This document shows positions 32,230-43,392 of a stretch of 64,000 bases of DNA, piece by piece. Positions within the stretch are counted from its first letter, which is position 1, and every line of letters begins with the position of its first letter. The stretch is from Asterella californica (Eukaryota > Streptophyta > Marchantiopsida > Marchantiales > Aytoniaceae), in assembly GCA_036924285.1 (NCBI GenBank), contig JAYKYS010000001.1:5182501-5246500 (forward strand). Reading direction: 5' to 3'. The translations under genes were made by a program, and so were the position numbers. The notes beneath the pieces were generated by a model. It had not been told where the DNA came from and did no database searches. It was given only the letters and a program-made list of their open reading frames with translations.

Positions 32230-33735
32230 ATGAGTGGGATGGGAAAGGTGATGGAGATGGAGCTAGTGGTTCAAGTGGGTTACCGAAGGTGCAGTTGGAT
32301 CCGGCGACTGCATCGATGTTCCTAAGCTTTCACTATGTTCTTACGGCAGCAACAGTCTGATGAGCGGAAGGAAGCTTTGGCAACAAAGGCGCTACAAGCG
32401 GTGGTCAGCAGGATTGACCAGTTTGATGGAAGAGATGTCTCAAGGTATTTGAGACATTATGTGAAGGAGATGGAGCTGAACCGGGTCTCAGAAGATGAGA
32501 TGATTGAGACGTTTGAGTTGGCAGCAGCTCCAGAAATTAGGGATCATGTTAAAATGCTAACGAAGCATTTTAACAAGGATTGGGAGACTTTTGCTCGTGC
32601 CTTGATGGATGAGTACTTCTTGGAGGACTCTGATCGAGTCACCAAGAAGTCATTCTTGGAGTGGGTTGAGCAACCAAGGAAGGGTTTACAAGCTACTGAG
32701 TTGCTCAGAGAGTTTGAGAAGCAGTTTTCACGGCTGACCAGGATGGAGAAGTTGACTCTGCAGTCCAACAAGACAGAATTATTTCTTCGGGCTGCAGATG
32801 AGAAGTTGCAGGAGAAGCTAGAGGTACTTCTGGAAGACCGGGAGGAGGACGATGGATTGACCAGCAGTTGGAAGAAGGTTGAGGAAGCTGTTGGTCTGCT
32901 TACCAAGAGAGAGCGGAGACGAGAGAAGGTTCCTGTTAGGAGACTGGCGCCAACGCCTACAGCTATAACACCTGTTCCTGTAGTCCGATCAATGGTTCCT
33001 GTTGCTAGACAGGTAGTACCAGTTGCTCCAGCTGTTCCAGTTGTTCAGGCACCGATAGTATCTCCGAAGAAGGACTCAAGTCTTGAGAAGATCATGCGTG
33101 GGATGCGAGACCTGCAGATCAAGCTCACCAGATTGGAGGAGCAAGGATCTACAAGCGGAGCGAAACCTGTTGAGAAGCAAGGCTGGATCCAGCGGTGTAT
33201 CTGGTGCGATGGTACCGATCATCCGCGCAGAGATTGCAAGGAGTTCAGTGATACCTTACAGCAAGAGGTGATCTTCTGAAAGGATGGGAAGGTAACGTTG
33301 AGGGATACTGCTGCACTTCTTCAGACCAACTTTGGTAGAGGAGGGATGAAGAAGTTGGTTGAGGACCACCTATCAGCGCAAGCAGTCGCAATCGTGGAAG
33401 CTGGAACTTATGACACAAGGGTTGAGGATCAAGCTGAGAGGAGTTTCAACAAGCAAGTTGAGCGAAGTGAGTTGTGGTCATCTGCCATCTCCATGAAACA
33501 AAAAGGAAAGATGACACGTGAGACGTTGCAGAGGACAGCTGCTACGATCAGAAGGGATACTGGATGGGAGGGTCCGATAGAAGCTCTATCGGTGCATGCT
33601 TACATCGCGAAGAACCAACACGAAGCGTTGTTGGAAGAGAAGAGAAGGCGAGATTCAGAGGATTCAGGAGAAGGGACTTCTTCAAAGAGACAGACTCGAG
33701 GGGAGAAGGTTCGCCAAGAGCTTCGAGATGCATGA
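32230..33735 (+). pseudogene. Broken gag of element A
   Basis: The main open part, 32335-33279, encodes a helical capsid-like region (RQQQSDERKEAL to the KEFS end) and a CCHC zinc knuckle CIWCDGTDHPRRDC. It is homologous along its length to the intact gag of element C (53982-55604). Two lesions are visible by that comparison. The N-terminal VQLDPATASMFLSF lies in another frame before 32335, so there is a frameshift. A TGA at 33277-33279 replaces the Trp codon found in C. Gag-like sequence continues to 33735, including GRGGMKKLVEDH. Confidence 0.8.
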
Positions 33736-33750
33736 GCTCAAGACCTACCG

Positions 33751-34638
33751 ATGGACGATGCTCCTTCTCCATCGAAGGAGAAATCTCAGAAGGAGAAGGG
33801 TAAGCCGGCTGCATACAAGCTACAGTCGGATATCGAGGCTTCAACAGACTTGAAAGGAGTCTTGGAAGATCGCATTTTGAATGCGAAGGTGGAGTTTACC
33901 TTGAGAGAAGTGTTAGGCATCGCCAAGCGTGAGTTTCATGATGTCATCATCGATGTCATCAAACAGAAACGACAGATTACGGGTGAGACTGGTTTATCGC
34001 ATGCTTTGGATACTAAGATGTTTGTGGATGAGGAGAGAGAGCTTGCAAGGTGCAGTGTCTGTTCTCTAGAGGAAGAAAGAGATCGAAGGCGCAGGGTGTA
34101 TTTTGAGGATGAAGAGGAGGATGGGAAGCGGAGCTCAAGTCATTACAGCCACAGTCACTGGGCTCGAGCTACGACGGAGACGTTGGTGAGGATCGAGGAC
34201 TTGGATGAGCCGGTGGTTGCTCTGATCGATCATGGATCAGAAATCAACATCATGTCGAAAGAGCTGTACAAGATGAAGAAGTGGCCGATCGACACAGAGC
34301 ATGGATGGGTCATAAGAGCAGCCAACAACACGAGAGGAGACTTGTATGGAGCTTGTCCAGACATCAGAGTGCGTGTAGGTGATGTTGCTATCGAGCAAAA
34401 CTTCTTTGTTCAGGAAGCATCATCATACCCACTCATTCTAGGCCAACCCTTCATCATAGCAACCCGGATGGAGACAAAGGTACTGGACGACGGATCTGCG
34501 TATGCTAGGATCCGAAGTCAAGATGGGAAGAGAGCGGTACAGTTCCTGACTGTACCGTCCAACCACGAGCGCAATCGAGATCGTCTGAGGGAGAAACCAC
34601 TTCCAAGGGTGAGTGAAGAGTTCAAGGATTTTCGTTGA
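33751..34638 (+). CDS. Aspartic protease region of element A polyprotein, 295 aa
   Basis: Retropepsin-like domain that should process the element's polyprotein. The active-site loop reads VALIDHGSEINIMS, with DHG where most retropepsins have DTG or DSG. The second half has the ILGQPFI hydrophobic-Gly motif and ends in QFLTVPS, with SAYARIRSQDG before it. The preceding 100 residues are charged linker. The frame overlaps the RT frame by 4 nt (ATGA-type junction at 34635). It may be expressed as part of a Gag-Pol fusion rather than from its own ATG. Confidence 0.75.
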   Translation: MDDAPSPSKEKSQKEKGKPAAYKLQSDIEASTDLKGVLEDRILNAKVEFTLREVLGIAKREFHDVIIDVIKQKRQITGETGLSHALDTKMFVDEERELARCSVCSLEEERDRRRRVYFEDEEEDGKRSSSHYSHSHWARATTETLVRIEDLDEPVVALIDHGSEINIMSKELYKMKKWPIDTEHGWVIRAANNTRGDLYGACPDIRVRVGDVAIEQNFFVQEASSYPLILGQPFIIATRMETKVLDDGSAYARIRSQDGKRAVQFLTVPSNHERNRDRLREKPLPRVSEEFKDFR

Positions 34639-35749
34639 GTACCACTATAGAGCAGGATTGTGGTGGTGCGCAGGAGAAGGTACTCTCGCTTGATGGAGAT
34701 AGTGCCTTTTGTACAGGGTTTGTTGGGTTTTCAGATTGTGGGATTGCTATTTACAGGAAGGTAGAAGAGTTGAGAAGAAAAGAACAAAAACATTTGCGTG
34801 GTGTTGAGTTGATGTTGAAAGAGTTGGGTGAGCTAGAAGGGGATGAATGGATTTCTGGTGTTTATGAAGAGGATGGGTTGGAGGATCCTTTGCGAGAGAT
34901 CATGTCTATTGGATGGGAGGATATGGATAAGGTCGTGCAGATTCATTCAAGGGAGGTCTATTCGGTGATTGAATCATTCAGTGCACCGGAGGTTCGAGTT
35001 GAGACAAGGTACAAGACAGTGGATAGGAAGGTAAAGTCAGTTGCTGGTCCTTTGCCGGAAGACACCAACCAACAGATGGATCGAGCTTCAAAGGAGAAGA
35101 GTTTGAGAGATCCTGTAATGATAGGACACAAGTTCACGGAGAAGACCCTTGAAGAGCTGAAGATTGGATCTGATGAGTCTCTTCTAGCAGAAGAGAGGAT
35201 GTACTTCAAAGAGATGCTTTCACGACATGGGAAAGCATTTGCTTTTGAGCCACATGAGATTGGGTGTGTAGACCCGTACGTTGTTACCCCGATGGTTATC
35301 TTCACGGTACCGCATGTGCCATGGAACCTCAGACCAATTCCAGTACCGTGGGCTCACTTGCCCAAACTAGTGGAGTTGCTGAAAGAGAAGATGCGGATGA
35401 AGATCTTGGAGCCGTCGTTTGCACCATATTCGAGCAGATGGTTTACAGTGCCTAAGAAGAATGGGTCGCTAAGGTTCATCCAAGACATGCAACCGGTGAA
35501 CGCAGTAACAATTAGAAATGCTGGGGTGGGACCGATTGTGGGTGAGTTTGCTGAAGCGTTTGCAGGAAGAGCAATTTACTCAATGGGAGATCTTTACTCA
35601 GGGTATGATCAGTTTCAACTAGCAGAGGAGAGCAGAAGCTTCACGACAATGAGGACACCTTTGGGGTTGGTTAGGATGTGTACCTTACCACAGGGAGCTA
35701 CCAACTCGGTAGCACACATGATGAACGGGATGAATCGAGTTCTAAGAGA
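34635..35749 (+). pseudogene. Reverse transcriptase of element A, N-terminal part, split by element B
   Basis: The frame has a charged N-terminal region and then RT fingers and palm: NLRPIPVPWAHLPKLVELL, APYSSRWFTVPKKNGSLRFI, MQPVNAVTIRN, then SMGDLYSGYDQF with the first catalytic Asp, and LPQGATNSVAHMMNGMNRVL. At 35749 the frame is interrupted by element B. The missing continuation, including the catalytic FLDD box, is found in frame at 50112 and beyond. It was presumably functional before B inserted. Confidence 0.85.
35743..35749. repeat. Target site duplication of element B, left copy
   Basis: TAAGAGA, repeated at 50105-50111. Seven bases match if the LTR starts at TGTAAC. If the preceding A belongs to the LTR the duplication is six. 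Ty3/gypsy elements usually give five. Confidence 0.7.
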
Positions 35750-38700
35750 TGTAACACACAAGAAAACCAAAAAATGCTCGAAAGTAGTAATTTAAGGATC
35801 GAACCCACAGAGATGCAAGTAAAGATCATCCAAAAGTAGTAAACACATGACAAAGGTGATTCTTTATAGTTGTCTTTTATTCTCACGGGCAGAAATCAGT
35901 CCCGGTAGAGATCAAACTCAGGTCCATCCAACAAGACAGAGTTGATAATCCTGACAAATAAACATAACAGGTACTGAACAGGTCAGGGACCTCAAGAAAT
36001 AGATGAACAACAGAGAAACAGAGCCATGGACGGAAATGTCACACGAGGAAGTACTGCTGAAGTGCTACTAGGTAACCTCTAACACCATAAACGCTAAGTA
36101 TCTTCACACTAAGTTACTTTCACTACTACTGCTCTCGGAAAACTCTGGCGAAGAAGACTCTTCTTCCGCCGAAGTACCAGACTGAACTTCTTCCTAAGTG
36201 TTCCACCAAAGAACAACTTCTTCTGAATTCAACTTCGCCCAAGAACGTCTTCGTAGGAAACTAACTCCGCAGATGCTGGTCTATTCTCAGTCTTCGCCGT
36301 AAACGTTCTACTCTGATTTCAAATGTCGACAGCAAATCCTTCGGCACCCAGACTAATTCCTACCACAGCAAACTACGATAGTTCCTAGGTAAATCCTTCG
36401 CAGAAGACAAAACACTCAATGGCTCCGCAAACTCAGGAACTAGAAAACTCAAAAATGATAAAACACATAGAGGTCCTTAATACGAACAACACAACGCTTA
36501 TATACAGATTTTCCCGAAGATGACGGATCTTCTTCCTAAGAAGTCGGGCGTACTTCTGGACCGTCGGATGAAGGTCCTGTGTCCGAAACGACACCAGGAA
36601 CAACACCGCCTTCTACCGCTAGCTCTCTACCTATCTCACAAATTGAGAACTCTACGGTTGCTCTAACCTCCCTAAGCTCCCTAATTACTCGCTGGCCTAG
36701 CCTAGCTACCCGGTTCTTAGCTGAAGTACCCTCCGCATCTGCAGCTAAGAACTCCTCTCTAACCTGACGAAGAAATCCCGCTTCTTCGGCGTCCAAATCA
36801 ACGGCGAAGTAGTTCTTCAGCACTGGCTCGATCCTACTCCGAAGTTGAGCACTCAGTTCCTCAGCTTTGATGACGCGATGCTTCAGATCCTCCACTTCCT
36901 TGGTCATGGCAGCAACAGTGTCCTGATACCTGTTTCGTTGTCCGCGCATGTCATCCAAATCCTTCTTCATCAAAGACAGAACCTTCTCATGCTCGTTGTC
37001 GTGATCAATCTTCTGCCGAAGAAGTTCCTCCTTCTCAGATGTCGCATTCTTCAGTTCATCGGTCCTCGTCTGCGCCTCCTTCTGGGCCATGCGAAGTGCA
37101 GTTCTCAGATTCTCCTTCTCTTCCTTCCAGTTACCTCGGCCGAAGTGCATCGTATGCACTAACTCTGCCAGGTTCAGCTTTCTACCTACAACTTCCTCGT
37201 AGGTCCCCCGGTTCGCTTCCAAGCTGTACAGTAGCGGTACAACTACATCTTTGAGGTAGTCCGCCGAAGAAGCTAATCGTTCGATCTCACCAACTGTCGA
37301 TGGAGAAACAGCACTCTTCGGTGTAGTGGTAACGTCCTTCTCCGTCCGAGGAGTGCTCCCTTCCTCGGCTTCCTCTTCAACTGCTTCATCGTCGGTCCGG
37401 ATCGTCTTTGTCATCTTCATCTTCTTCCGGGACTTCTGCACAGACCTCGGTGTCTCTTCCAGAGGTTTCTTCCTTCCACTTCTGCGAATCGGAGGAGACA
37501 CCTCGACTACATCTTCATCTTCGACCGGAGTAACTGCTTCGGGCGTCTTCTCTGCAGCTGGTGTTGAAGTCGATGCCTCCTGCCTCGGCGTAGTGTCAGC
37601 CGCTACTTCGGTCGCTGCTTCCTCGGTCTCGATTTCATCGAAGAACTTCTCAAGTTGCGCGTCTCGGGCTGGAGTCTGCACTACTTGAAATTCATCATCC
37701 TCGGCAGCTGCGGTAAAGCCTAACTTCGTCTGTTGTGCCTCAGATAGCAATCCCATCCCCATATAGAACACCGATACAAAGGGTCCTATGTATGCCAAGT
37801 CATTCGCATTCCAAAGCTTCAGCACATGTCGGTGGATGATCCTCGCCCAATGTGCTCTTCTTCCGGCGAAGAGCTGCTCGATGAAATTGATTTGCCAATT
37901 CGACATGTATGTCGTTCTTCGTGACCTGAAGATCACCATAATCGCATCGGCTACTTCTCTCTTCTTCGGATCGCAGTAATCGCTTGTCCGGTAGCCGTTC
38001 CTCCCTAGAGGTAATTCCTTGAACAGATTCGGGAAGTTCTTCACTGCTTCGGGCAAAGCAGCGACAGCTATGGTGTCAAAAAGAAGATCACCTTCCCGAC
38101 CTGCATCGTCGATTCCCAAGACACTGGACCAGTGAGCTTCGGTCCAGTTACAGGGTCGCCCATAGTGATCATCGGTCGGATGCTGCTTGCAAATCTTCAA
38201 CTCATGCACCAATTTGGAGGAAACCATCCCTCACCAAGGAAGCAAGAGGAACGATAATCCCATTTCCTCGAGGTCCTTGTCATAGCGGCGAAGAGCTAGT
38301 CGATTAACTTCAAAGGCTCGGAGCCTCGGCGCCTTAGCCGTCTGCATCCCACGCATCCCTAGGATCACTGCAACGATCTTCGCCACGAACGGATTCTTCG
38401 CTGCAATCCTTTCCTCGTCCGTAACTGATGTACTTCTGCGCAAATTGGCTTCCTCGCCCGTAACTGATGTACTTCGGCGTTCGGTAAATGCGGCTCGCTG
38501 CGCCCTGCTATCGCTCGCTCTGGGAATAGTAAAAGAGTAAAGTAAATGACTTGTTACCTGGCTTATATCCCGCGATAGGTTTTCCTGCACGTGCCGAAGT
38601 TAGGGTTTTCTTCTTGACGACTGACATTCTTCAGTCTGCTGTAACTTCGTCATTTGGTCTCCGATGACCTCGCACAACATATCGTTAGAAAGCTCTTCGC

Positions 38701-38893
38701 CCGAGGAATTCATCTATGAGGAAATCATCTTTCAGTGTCTCCATAGATTCGATAAATTCCTCCAGAACTGAGATTCTTCACTAAACTTCTAATTAACACT
38801 ATTCTACTCATGTCGTTTATCTTCTATCATCTATTCTTCTTATTTACTTTACAACTAATCAATTAATTAACAAAACAAAAAACCAAGGCTTCA
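35750..38893 (-). repeat. 3' LTR of element B, 3,144 bp
   Basis: On the minus strand it starts TGAAGCCTTGG just after the polypurine tract and ends GTTACA. It is collinear with 45262-50104 except for insertion E. Most of it is taken up by the reading frame at 36536-38590. Confidence 0.9.
36536..38590 (-). pseudogene. LTR-encoded coiled-coil protein of element B (3' LTR copy), about 685 codons with one stop
   Basis: A single frame runs from an ATG at 38590 to a stop at 36536, broken only by TGA at 38231-38233 where the 5' LTR copy has TGG. An ATG at 38227 opens the remaining 563 residues. Counting from that ATG: residues 1-170 are globular and share FIEQLF, W-x3-IH-x2-V and PF-x4-Y-x-MG-x-L-x-E-x-Q with the LTR protein of element D; 195-300 are acidic and Ser/Thr/Pro-rich with KKPLEETPRSVQKSRKKMK as a possible nuclear signal; about 300-470 are a long coiled coil; the rest is helical. 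It is neither Gag nor Pol, and the function is unknown. The globular part may be related to plant transposon-associated proteins, but I cannot confirm that. Confidence 0.8.
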
Positions 38894-38908
38894 CATACTC
38901 CCCCTCTC
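38894..38908 (-). other. Polypurine tract of element B
   Basis: GAGAGGGGGAGTATG on the minus strand directly before the 3' LTR. It primes plus-strand DNA synthesis during reverse transcription. Confidence 0.8.
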
Positions 38909-38933
38909 AATTGTGAAGCGACCCCGAGAACAC

Positions 38934-40082
38934 TTAAGAGTAGTATCTCTTGATTCTCCACCCATTGACTCGAGTGGCTAACAATGTTCCATCGAGTTCT
39001 TCCAACTGAACCGAACCATTACTATAACGACGTGTTACTTTGTAAGGACCCATCCAACGTAAGTGTAACTTCCCTGGAAATTTGGTGTACCTACTGTCAT
39101 ACAGTAGTACTAAATCACCATCCTTGATGTCCACCTTGCGGATCTTCTTATCGTGCTTCTCTTTCCGCTTCATTTGAATGATTTCCGTTAGTCGTTTAGA
39201 CTCTTCACGGTCTTCCTCGAGTGTGATCAGACTCTTGAGTCGTAACAGTTGGCTCTCCTCCACTGACAATCTATCTTCAGACAGGATTCTGTAAGTAGGC
39301 ACATCAAATTCAACTCGCATAATCGGTGTCATGCCATATGTTAGGAAAAAGGGTGTTTGTCGAGTCGTGATCTTCTCTGCATTCCGAAATGCCCATAAGA
39401 CAGCCGGTAACTTTGTATCCCAATCATATGCATGATTCACTGTCACCTTGTTCAGAATCTTGCACAACACTCCGTTAGACTTCTCCGTCAATCCATTAGC
39501 TTTTGGATTGTACGGTGTTGTCTTCCGGTGTTTTATACCAAAGTAATCTGTCAGTTCTTCTATCATCTTGTTCAAAAAATGTGTGCCTCGGTCACTCACC
39601 AACTCTAGTGGGCATCCATATCGAGTAATGATCTGTGTGTACAGAAACTCAGCCACAGTGGCTGCGTCATCTTTCTTGGTAGCTGCTGCTTCAACCATCT
39701 TCGTTGCATAATCAGTAGCTATCAGAATGTACCTTCTTCTAGTGCGGCGTGTTGCAGGTTGTATAGGTCCTACAAAATCAATCTCCCACTTCTCGAATGG
39801 TGCTAATGGAAGTATCGGATGTAACGGCCACTGAGTGGTTGGCGTAGGCTTACCCACTCGTTGACAGTTATCACACTTCTTGATGATCTCCTGAACATCT
39901 TTGTACATCGTTGGCCACCAGTATCCAGCTGAAAGGATCTTCTTCACAGTGTTTCTCAGTGCATAGTGTCCACCTTCAGGTTCCGAGTGTAATGCTCCCA
40001 CCACTTGTGGTATCTCATGCACTTCCAGACATCTTCGAAGTTCTTCATCAGGCCCTCTTTTGAACAATATCCCGTTCTTCAT
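38934..40082 (-). CDS. Integrase of element B, 382 aa
   Basis: Catalyses insertion of the retrotransposon cDNA. The HHCC zinc-binding domain has H32, H39, C70 and C73 with YWWPTM between. The catalytic core has D102 (EIDFVGP), D164 (SDRGTHF) and E200 (NGLTEKSNG). The C-terminal part (KDGDLVLLYDSR, LHLRWMGPYKVTRR) is the usual GPY/F module. No chromodomain is visible. It is in the same frame as RT/RNase H, separated by a single TAG near 40098, so it was originally one Pol polyprotein and the ATG is not necessarily used. Confidence 0.9.
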   Translation of the reverse strand: MKNGILFKRGPDEELRRCLEVHEIPQVVGALHSEPEGGHYALRNTVKKILSAGYWWPTMYKDVQEIIKKCDNCQRVGKPTPTTQWPLHPILPLAPFEKWEIDFVGPIQPATRRTRRRYILIATDYATKMVEAAATKKDDAATVAEFLYTQIITRYGCPLELVSDRGTHFLNKMIEELTDYFGIKHRKTTPYNPKANGLTEKSNGVLCKILNKVTVNHAYDWDTKLPAVLWAFRNAEKITTRQTPFFLTYGMTPIMRVEFDVPTYRILSEDRLSVEESQLLRLKSLITLEEDREESKRLTEIIQMKRKEKHDKKIRKVDIKDGDLVLLYDSRYTKFPGKLHLRWMGPYKVTRRYSNGSVQLEELDGTLLATRVNGWRIKRYYS

Positions 40083-40097
40083 CTCGTAGGGTCCCGC

Positions 40098-41660
40098 CTA
40101 ATGTATGAAGACTGTTCGTTGTTCAGCATCCATTTCTTCTGGGCACTGTAAAGTCTGTAAGTATCTGTACAGATCATAGTACTTCGTAGCAGGTGCTACG
40201 GTCAGCTGAAACAATTCCTCATCTGGAAAGTCGTCTGCCACTGTATCCACTCGTTCTCCCGTTCTCAGTCGAGACAAGTAATCAGCATTCTCATGATGAA
40301 TCCCTTGTCTGGTCTGAACTGTGAAAGTGAATTCTTGAAGTAACAACATCCATCTTGCTATCCTTCCTGACAAGTCTGACTTTTGTACTAGATGCTTCAA
40401 CGCATAATGATCCACATGAAAAACAAACTCATAGCCAAGAAGATAATGTCTAAACTTCTTTACTGAGTACACCATTCCCAACGCTTCACGTTCAGTAGTG
40501 GTGTAGTTCTTTTCTGCTGCTGAAAGTTGTCTACTCGCATAGTAGATTGGGTGGTCTCTCTTTTCATCATCTTTCTGACTGAGCACCACTCCAATAGCAA
40601 ACGCAGAAGTGTCTACATACACTTGAAAAGGTCTCTCCCAGTCTGGTGGTCGCATGACAGGTGCTTCTGCCAACTTCTTCTTCAACGTCTCAAACGCCTC
40701 ATGTTGTTTCTCATGCCAATGGTACTTTGTCGTCTTCTTCAGTAGTTCTGTCAGTGGCGCAGCAAGTATGGCGTAGTCTTTGATGAACCTTCTGTAATAT
40801 CCAACATGTCCTAAGAAGGCTCTCAACTCGCTGATGTCAGTAGGGGGTTGCAGGGAGAGTATTACTTGAACTTTCTCTACATCTACTTCTATGCCTCGGC
40901 CTGATACTCTATGTCCAAGAAGTATTCCTTCAGTCATCACGAAGAAACACTTCTCATGATGTAATGCAAGTCTGGCTTCCCTACACTTCTGAAAGGTTTT
41001 GGCTAAACACGCTGCATGTTCTTCACGTGTGCCAAAAACACAAAAATCATCTATAAAGATCTCTAAAACTTTTCGCAAATAATCTTGAAAAATTGAGGTC
41101 ATCATCCTCTGAAAGATAGTTGGTGCATTGCATAGTCCAAAAGGCATCTTGTGATAAGCATAAGTGCCCCAATCTGTAGTAAAGGTAGTCTTGTCCTTAT
41201 CTTGCTCTCTTATGGACACTTGATTATACCCTGAGAACCCATCCAGAAAGCTGTAACATTCCTTTCCAGATACATGATCCAAAATGGTATCAGTAAAAGG
41301 TAAAGAGTGATGATCTTTCTTGGTTGCTGCGTTCAGTTTTCTGAAATCTTGACAGACTCTTATCTTTCCTGTTTGCTTCTTGGGTACCACTACTATGGGT
41401 GCTACCCATTCGCTGCTTAACACAGGAAAAATAATACCTGCCTTTAGGTACTTATCTATCTCGTCTTTAACCATCAAAGAGTATTTTGGGTTGAGTCGGT
41501 ACTGCCTCTGTCGTACAGGTACTGATCCTGCAATGAGGTCAATACGATGTTCTCCCCACTGTGCAGGTATCCCCTTCATGTCCTCCACAGTCCAGGCGAA
41601 GACATCTTGATAATGGATCAGCATCTGACGATACACTTCCAACTCTTCTCCTTGTACCAC
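40098..41660 (-). CDS. Reverse transcriptase / RNase H of element B, 520 aa
   Basis: Copies the element RNA into DNA and removes the RNA strand. RT motifs are all present: VAPIVVVPKK, RVCQDFRKLN, D140 in SFLDGFSGYNQ, MPFGLCNAPTIFQRMM, and the catalytic box FIDDF with D204 and D205 (the commoner Ty3 form is YLDD). RNase H follows with D350 (YVDTSAFAIG), TTEREALGMVY and HVDHYALKHL. The frame joins the protease frame upstream (two in-frame stops, TGA 41862 and a TAG further on) and the integrase downstream (one TAG), so the polyprotein is now broken. Confidence 0.92.
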   Translation of the reverse strand: MVQGEELEVYRQMLIHYQDVFAWTVEDMKGIPAQWGEHRIDLIAGSVPVRQRQYRLNPKYSLMVKDEIDKYLKAGIIFPVLSSEWVAPIVVVPKKQTGKIRVCQDFRKLNAATKKDHHSLPFTDTILDHVSGKECYSFLDGFSGYNQVSIREQDKDKTTFTTDWGTYAYHKMPFGLCNAPTIFQRMMTSIFQDYLRKVLEIFIDDFCVFGTREEHAACLAKTFQKCREARLALHHEKCFFVMTEGILLGHRVSGRGIEVDVEKVQVILSLQPPTDISELRAFLGHVGYYRRFIKDYAILAAPLTELLKKTTKYHWHEKQHEAFETLKKKLAEAPVMRPPDWERPFQVYVDTSAFAIGVVLSQKDDEKRDHPIYYASRQLSAAEKNYTTTEREALGMVYSVKKFRHYLLGYEFVFHVDHYALKHLVQKSDLSGRIARWMLLLQEFTFTVQTRQGIHHENADYLSRLRTGERVDTVADDFPDEELFQLTVAPATKYYDLYRYLQTLQCPEEMDAEQRTVFIH

Positions 41661-41861
41661 AACAGAAATCTTTAGGCTCTTACCTTCGCTTATTAGTAGG
41701 TCTTGGGATGCTCCTGGAAGAACTATACCATCTGTATGACTGGTCTCTGCACTCCCATGACCTAGCTGTGATTGCTATTCGGTCTCGTTCATATCTTCTT
41801 CTTCATCAGTTTCATAGCACTGTAGATAGTTGACCATCGAATAAGGGTCTCCTTTCCTTTC

Positions 41862-42530
41862 TCATGTGCTGCTTGTTGATGAATCAGATCCTGAAGTGTA
41901 ACCCTCATCAGTCGACTCCGTTTCGCCCTGATGTGTTATCTTCTTCCAAGAAACCATCACAGCCTTATCAGTTGGTTTCTGTGGATCTTTGAACTGTAAA
42001 CGGTGTCGGTACCAATCTGTTAGTACCTTGGCACCATACAACCATGGCCTCCCAATCAAAATTTGATAACCAGACTTAACCAAAGGGCGCAGCACAACAT
42101 AAGTAAGTTTAAAAGAAATTCCGCCTATCAAGGTGGGAATGTTGCGCAGTAGCCCAAGTGGTCGTCTTCTCGTTTGATCTGCCAGCCGTAACACCCGCTG
42201 AGTTTCTTCAAACTTACTGAAACCCAACGCGTGTGCCGTGTCTTCTGTCATTATGTTGACTCCTGATCCAGAGTCAATTGGCACTTTCCTAATCACACAA
42301 CCTGCAACCTCCACTTCCACTTCTGGAGATCCCAGATCTTCTACCTCGATGTGAAACAGAGAAGGTAATTTTGATCTTCTTGCTTTAGTGGGTTTCTTCA
42401 GTGCTTGAAGTAACAATTTTCTGTAAATTTTGTTATCTTCAATCAGCTGCTTGAAACTTATGTTAGCCTTCTGTGTTTCCAGATCAGCTACCACATCATA
42501 GTGTGGTACTGCCACAGGTTCTTTCTTCAC
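41862..42530 (-). CDS. Aspartic protease region of element B, 222 aa
   Basis: Retropepsin-like domain with active-site loop KVPIDSGSGVNIMTEDTA (DSG) at about residues 85-102 and the flap/second-half motif YQILIGRPWLYG. It should release Gag and Pol products. Upstream it lies one frame off from the zinc-knuckle frame, the shift falling near a TTTTTC run at about 42590. Downstream it is in frame with RT apart from stops. Confidence 0.85.
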   Translation of the reverse strand: MKKEPVAVPHYDVVADLETQKANISFKQLIEDNKIYRKLLLQALKKPTKARRSKLPSLFHIEVEDLGSPEVEVEVAGCVIRKVPIDSGSGVNIMTEDTAHALGFSKFEETQRVLRLADQTRRRPLGLLRNIPTLIGGISFKLTYVVLRPLVKSGYQILIGRPWLYGAKVLTDWYRHRLQFKDPQKPTDKAVMVSWKKITHQGETESTDEGYTSGSDSSTSST

Positions 42531-42588
42531 AGGTTCCGGTCGACTGTGCTTCTTCGGAACCTCTTCGTTCTTGGCCGCAGTCTTGTCA

Positions 42589-43233
42589 TCAGTGGCAAGA
42601 AAAATCTGTACGGAAAATCTTGGGTACGGACGAAGTTGATTGTTCTGGTACTTCGGCCGAAGTTGTATCAGCTTCTCTTGCCGAAGTTCCTGCTCGTAGT
42701 AACTCCTTCTTCAGGAGTTCGCGGACTTCGTCCGTAATGTCAACTGGTAGTCTCGGAGGATTTACGCTCTTCAGTGTTTCTTCTTCCTCCGTATCCTCCT
42801 CAACTATCTTCTTCTTGGCTTTCTCCGCAGCCTTCTTCTGCTTCTTCAGCTCTTTCTTCGATTGAGTCTTTATGGGCGCTTCTTCTGCCTTTCGCTTGGT
42901 CTTGAAAGAGTTTCTGGTGTCTACTTTACAAACCCAAGTTTCTTCTGGTGGCCATCCTTCATCTCCAGCGGCTTTCCATTCTTCCAAGTCCACCTTATGC
43001 AGTTGTGCTTCTCCAGGACGTTCTGTTTTGGGATCAAAGCGCACCCCTCTCTTCTCCACTGGTGGATTGGTACAATCTGTCGTGGCGTGCCCTGGTTGAT
43101 GACATTTTGCACACAGTGCTACATAGCCTAGATGCTTCTTCGGATGTGGACAATTGGGTGACCAATGTTCTGTACTACCACAATTGAAACAAGACCCATG
43201 GGGTGGTGGTTTATTTGCTCTTGGTTGACTCAT
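42589..43233 (-). CDS. Second zinc-knuckle region of element B Gag, 214 aa
   Basis: Contains two CCHC knuckles, CFNCGSTEHWSPNC and CAKCHQPGHATTDC, followed by a Lys-rich coiled-coil stretch (KKELKKQKKAAEKAKKK). It is in the same frame as gag, separated by one TAG at about 43393. Probably part of Gag or the Gag-Pol joint, binding the element RNA. Element D has the same second pair of knuckles after its own in-frame stop (63722 onward). Confidence 0.8.
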   Translation of the reverse strand: MSQPRANKPPPHGSCFNCGSTEHWSPNCPHPKKHLGYVALCAKCHQPGHATTDCTNPPVEKRGVRFDPKTERPGEAQLHKVDLEEWKAAGDEGWPPEETWVCKVDTRNSFKTKRKAEEAPIKTQSKKELKKQKKAAEKAKKKIVEEDTEEEETLKSVNPPRLPVDITDEVRELLKKELLRAGTSAREADTTSAEVPEQSTSSVPKIFRTDFSCH

Positions 43234-43392
43234 TAAATGTTTCTGGGAGACATTTTGTGCTCTCTCTCTTGGTACAAATCTAGAAATGGATATGGGTTGG
43301 ATCGGGGTTATCGGAGAAGTTTGAGGAGGTCTGGGAGATTGGGGTGGTGTTCCTTGCGGTATCGACTGTACTCCATATACATCATCTGGGGT

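Noticed and set aside
35750..35795. Continuation of element A RT to a stop at 35795
   Set aside because: The last 15 codons are LTR sequence of element B. The true continuation is at 50112.
37326..37688. Ser-rich plus-strand frames opposite the LTR protein of B
   Set aside because: Antisense of Glu/Lys-rich coding sequence (GAA/GAG read backwards gives Ser/Phe/Leu).
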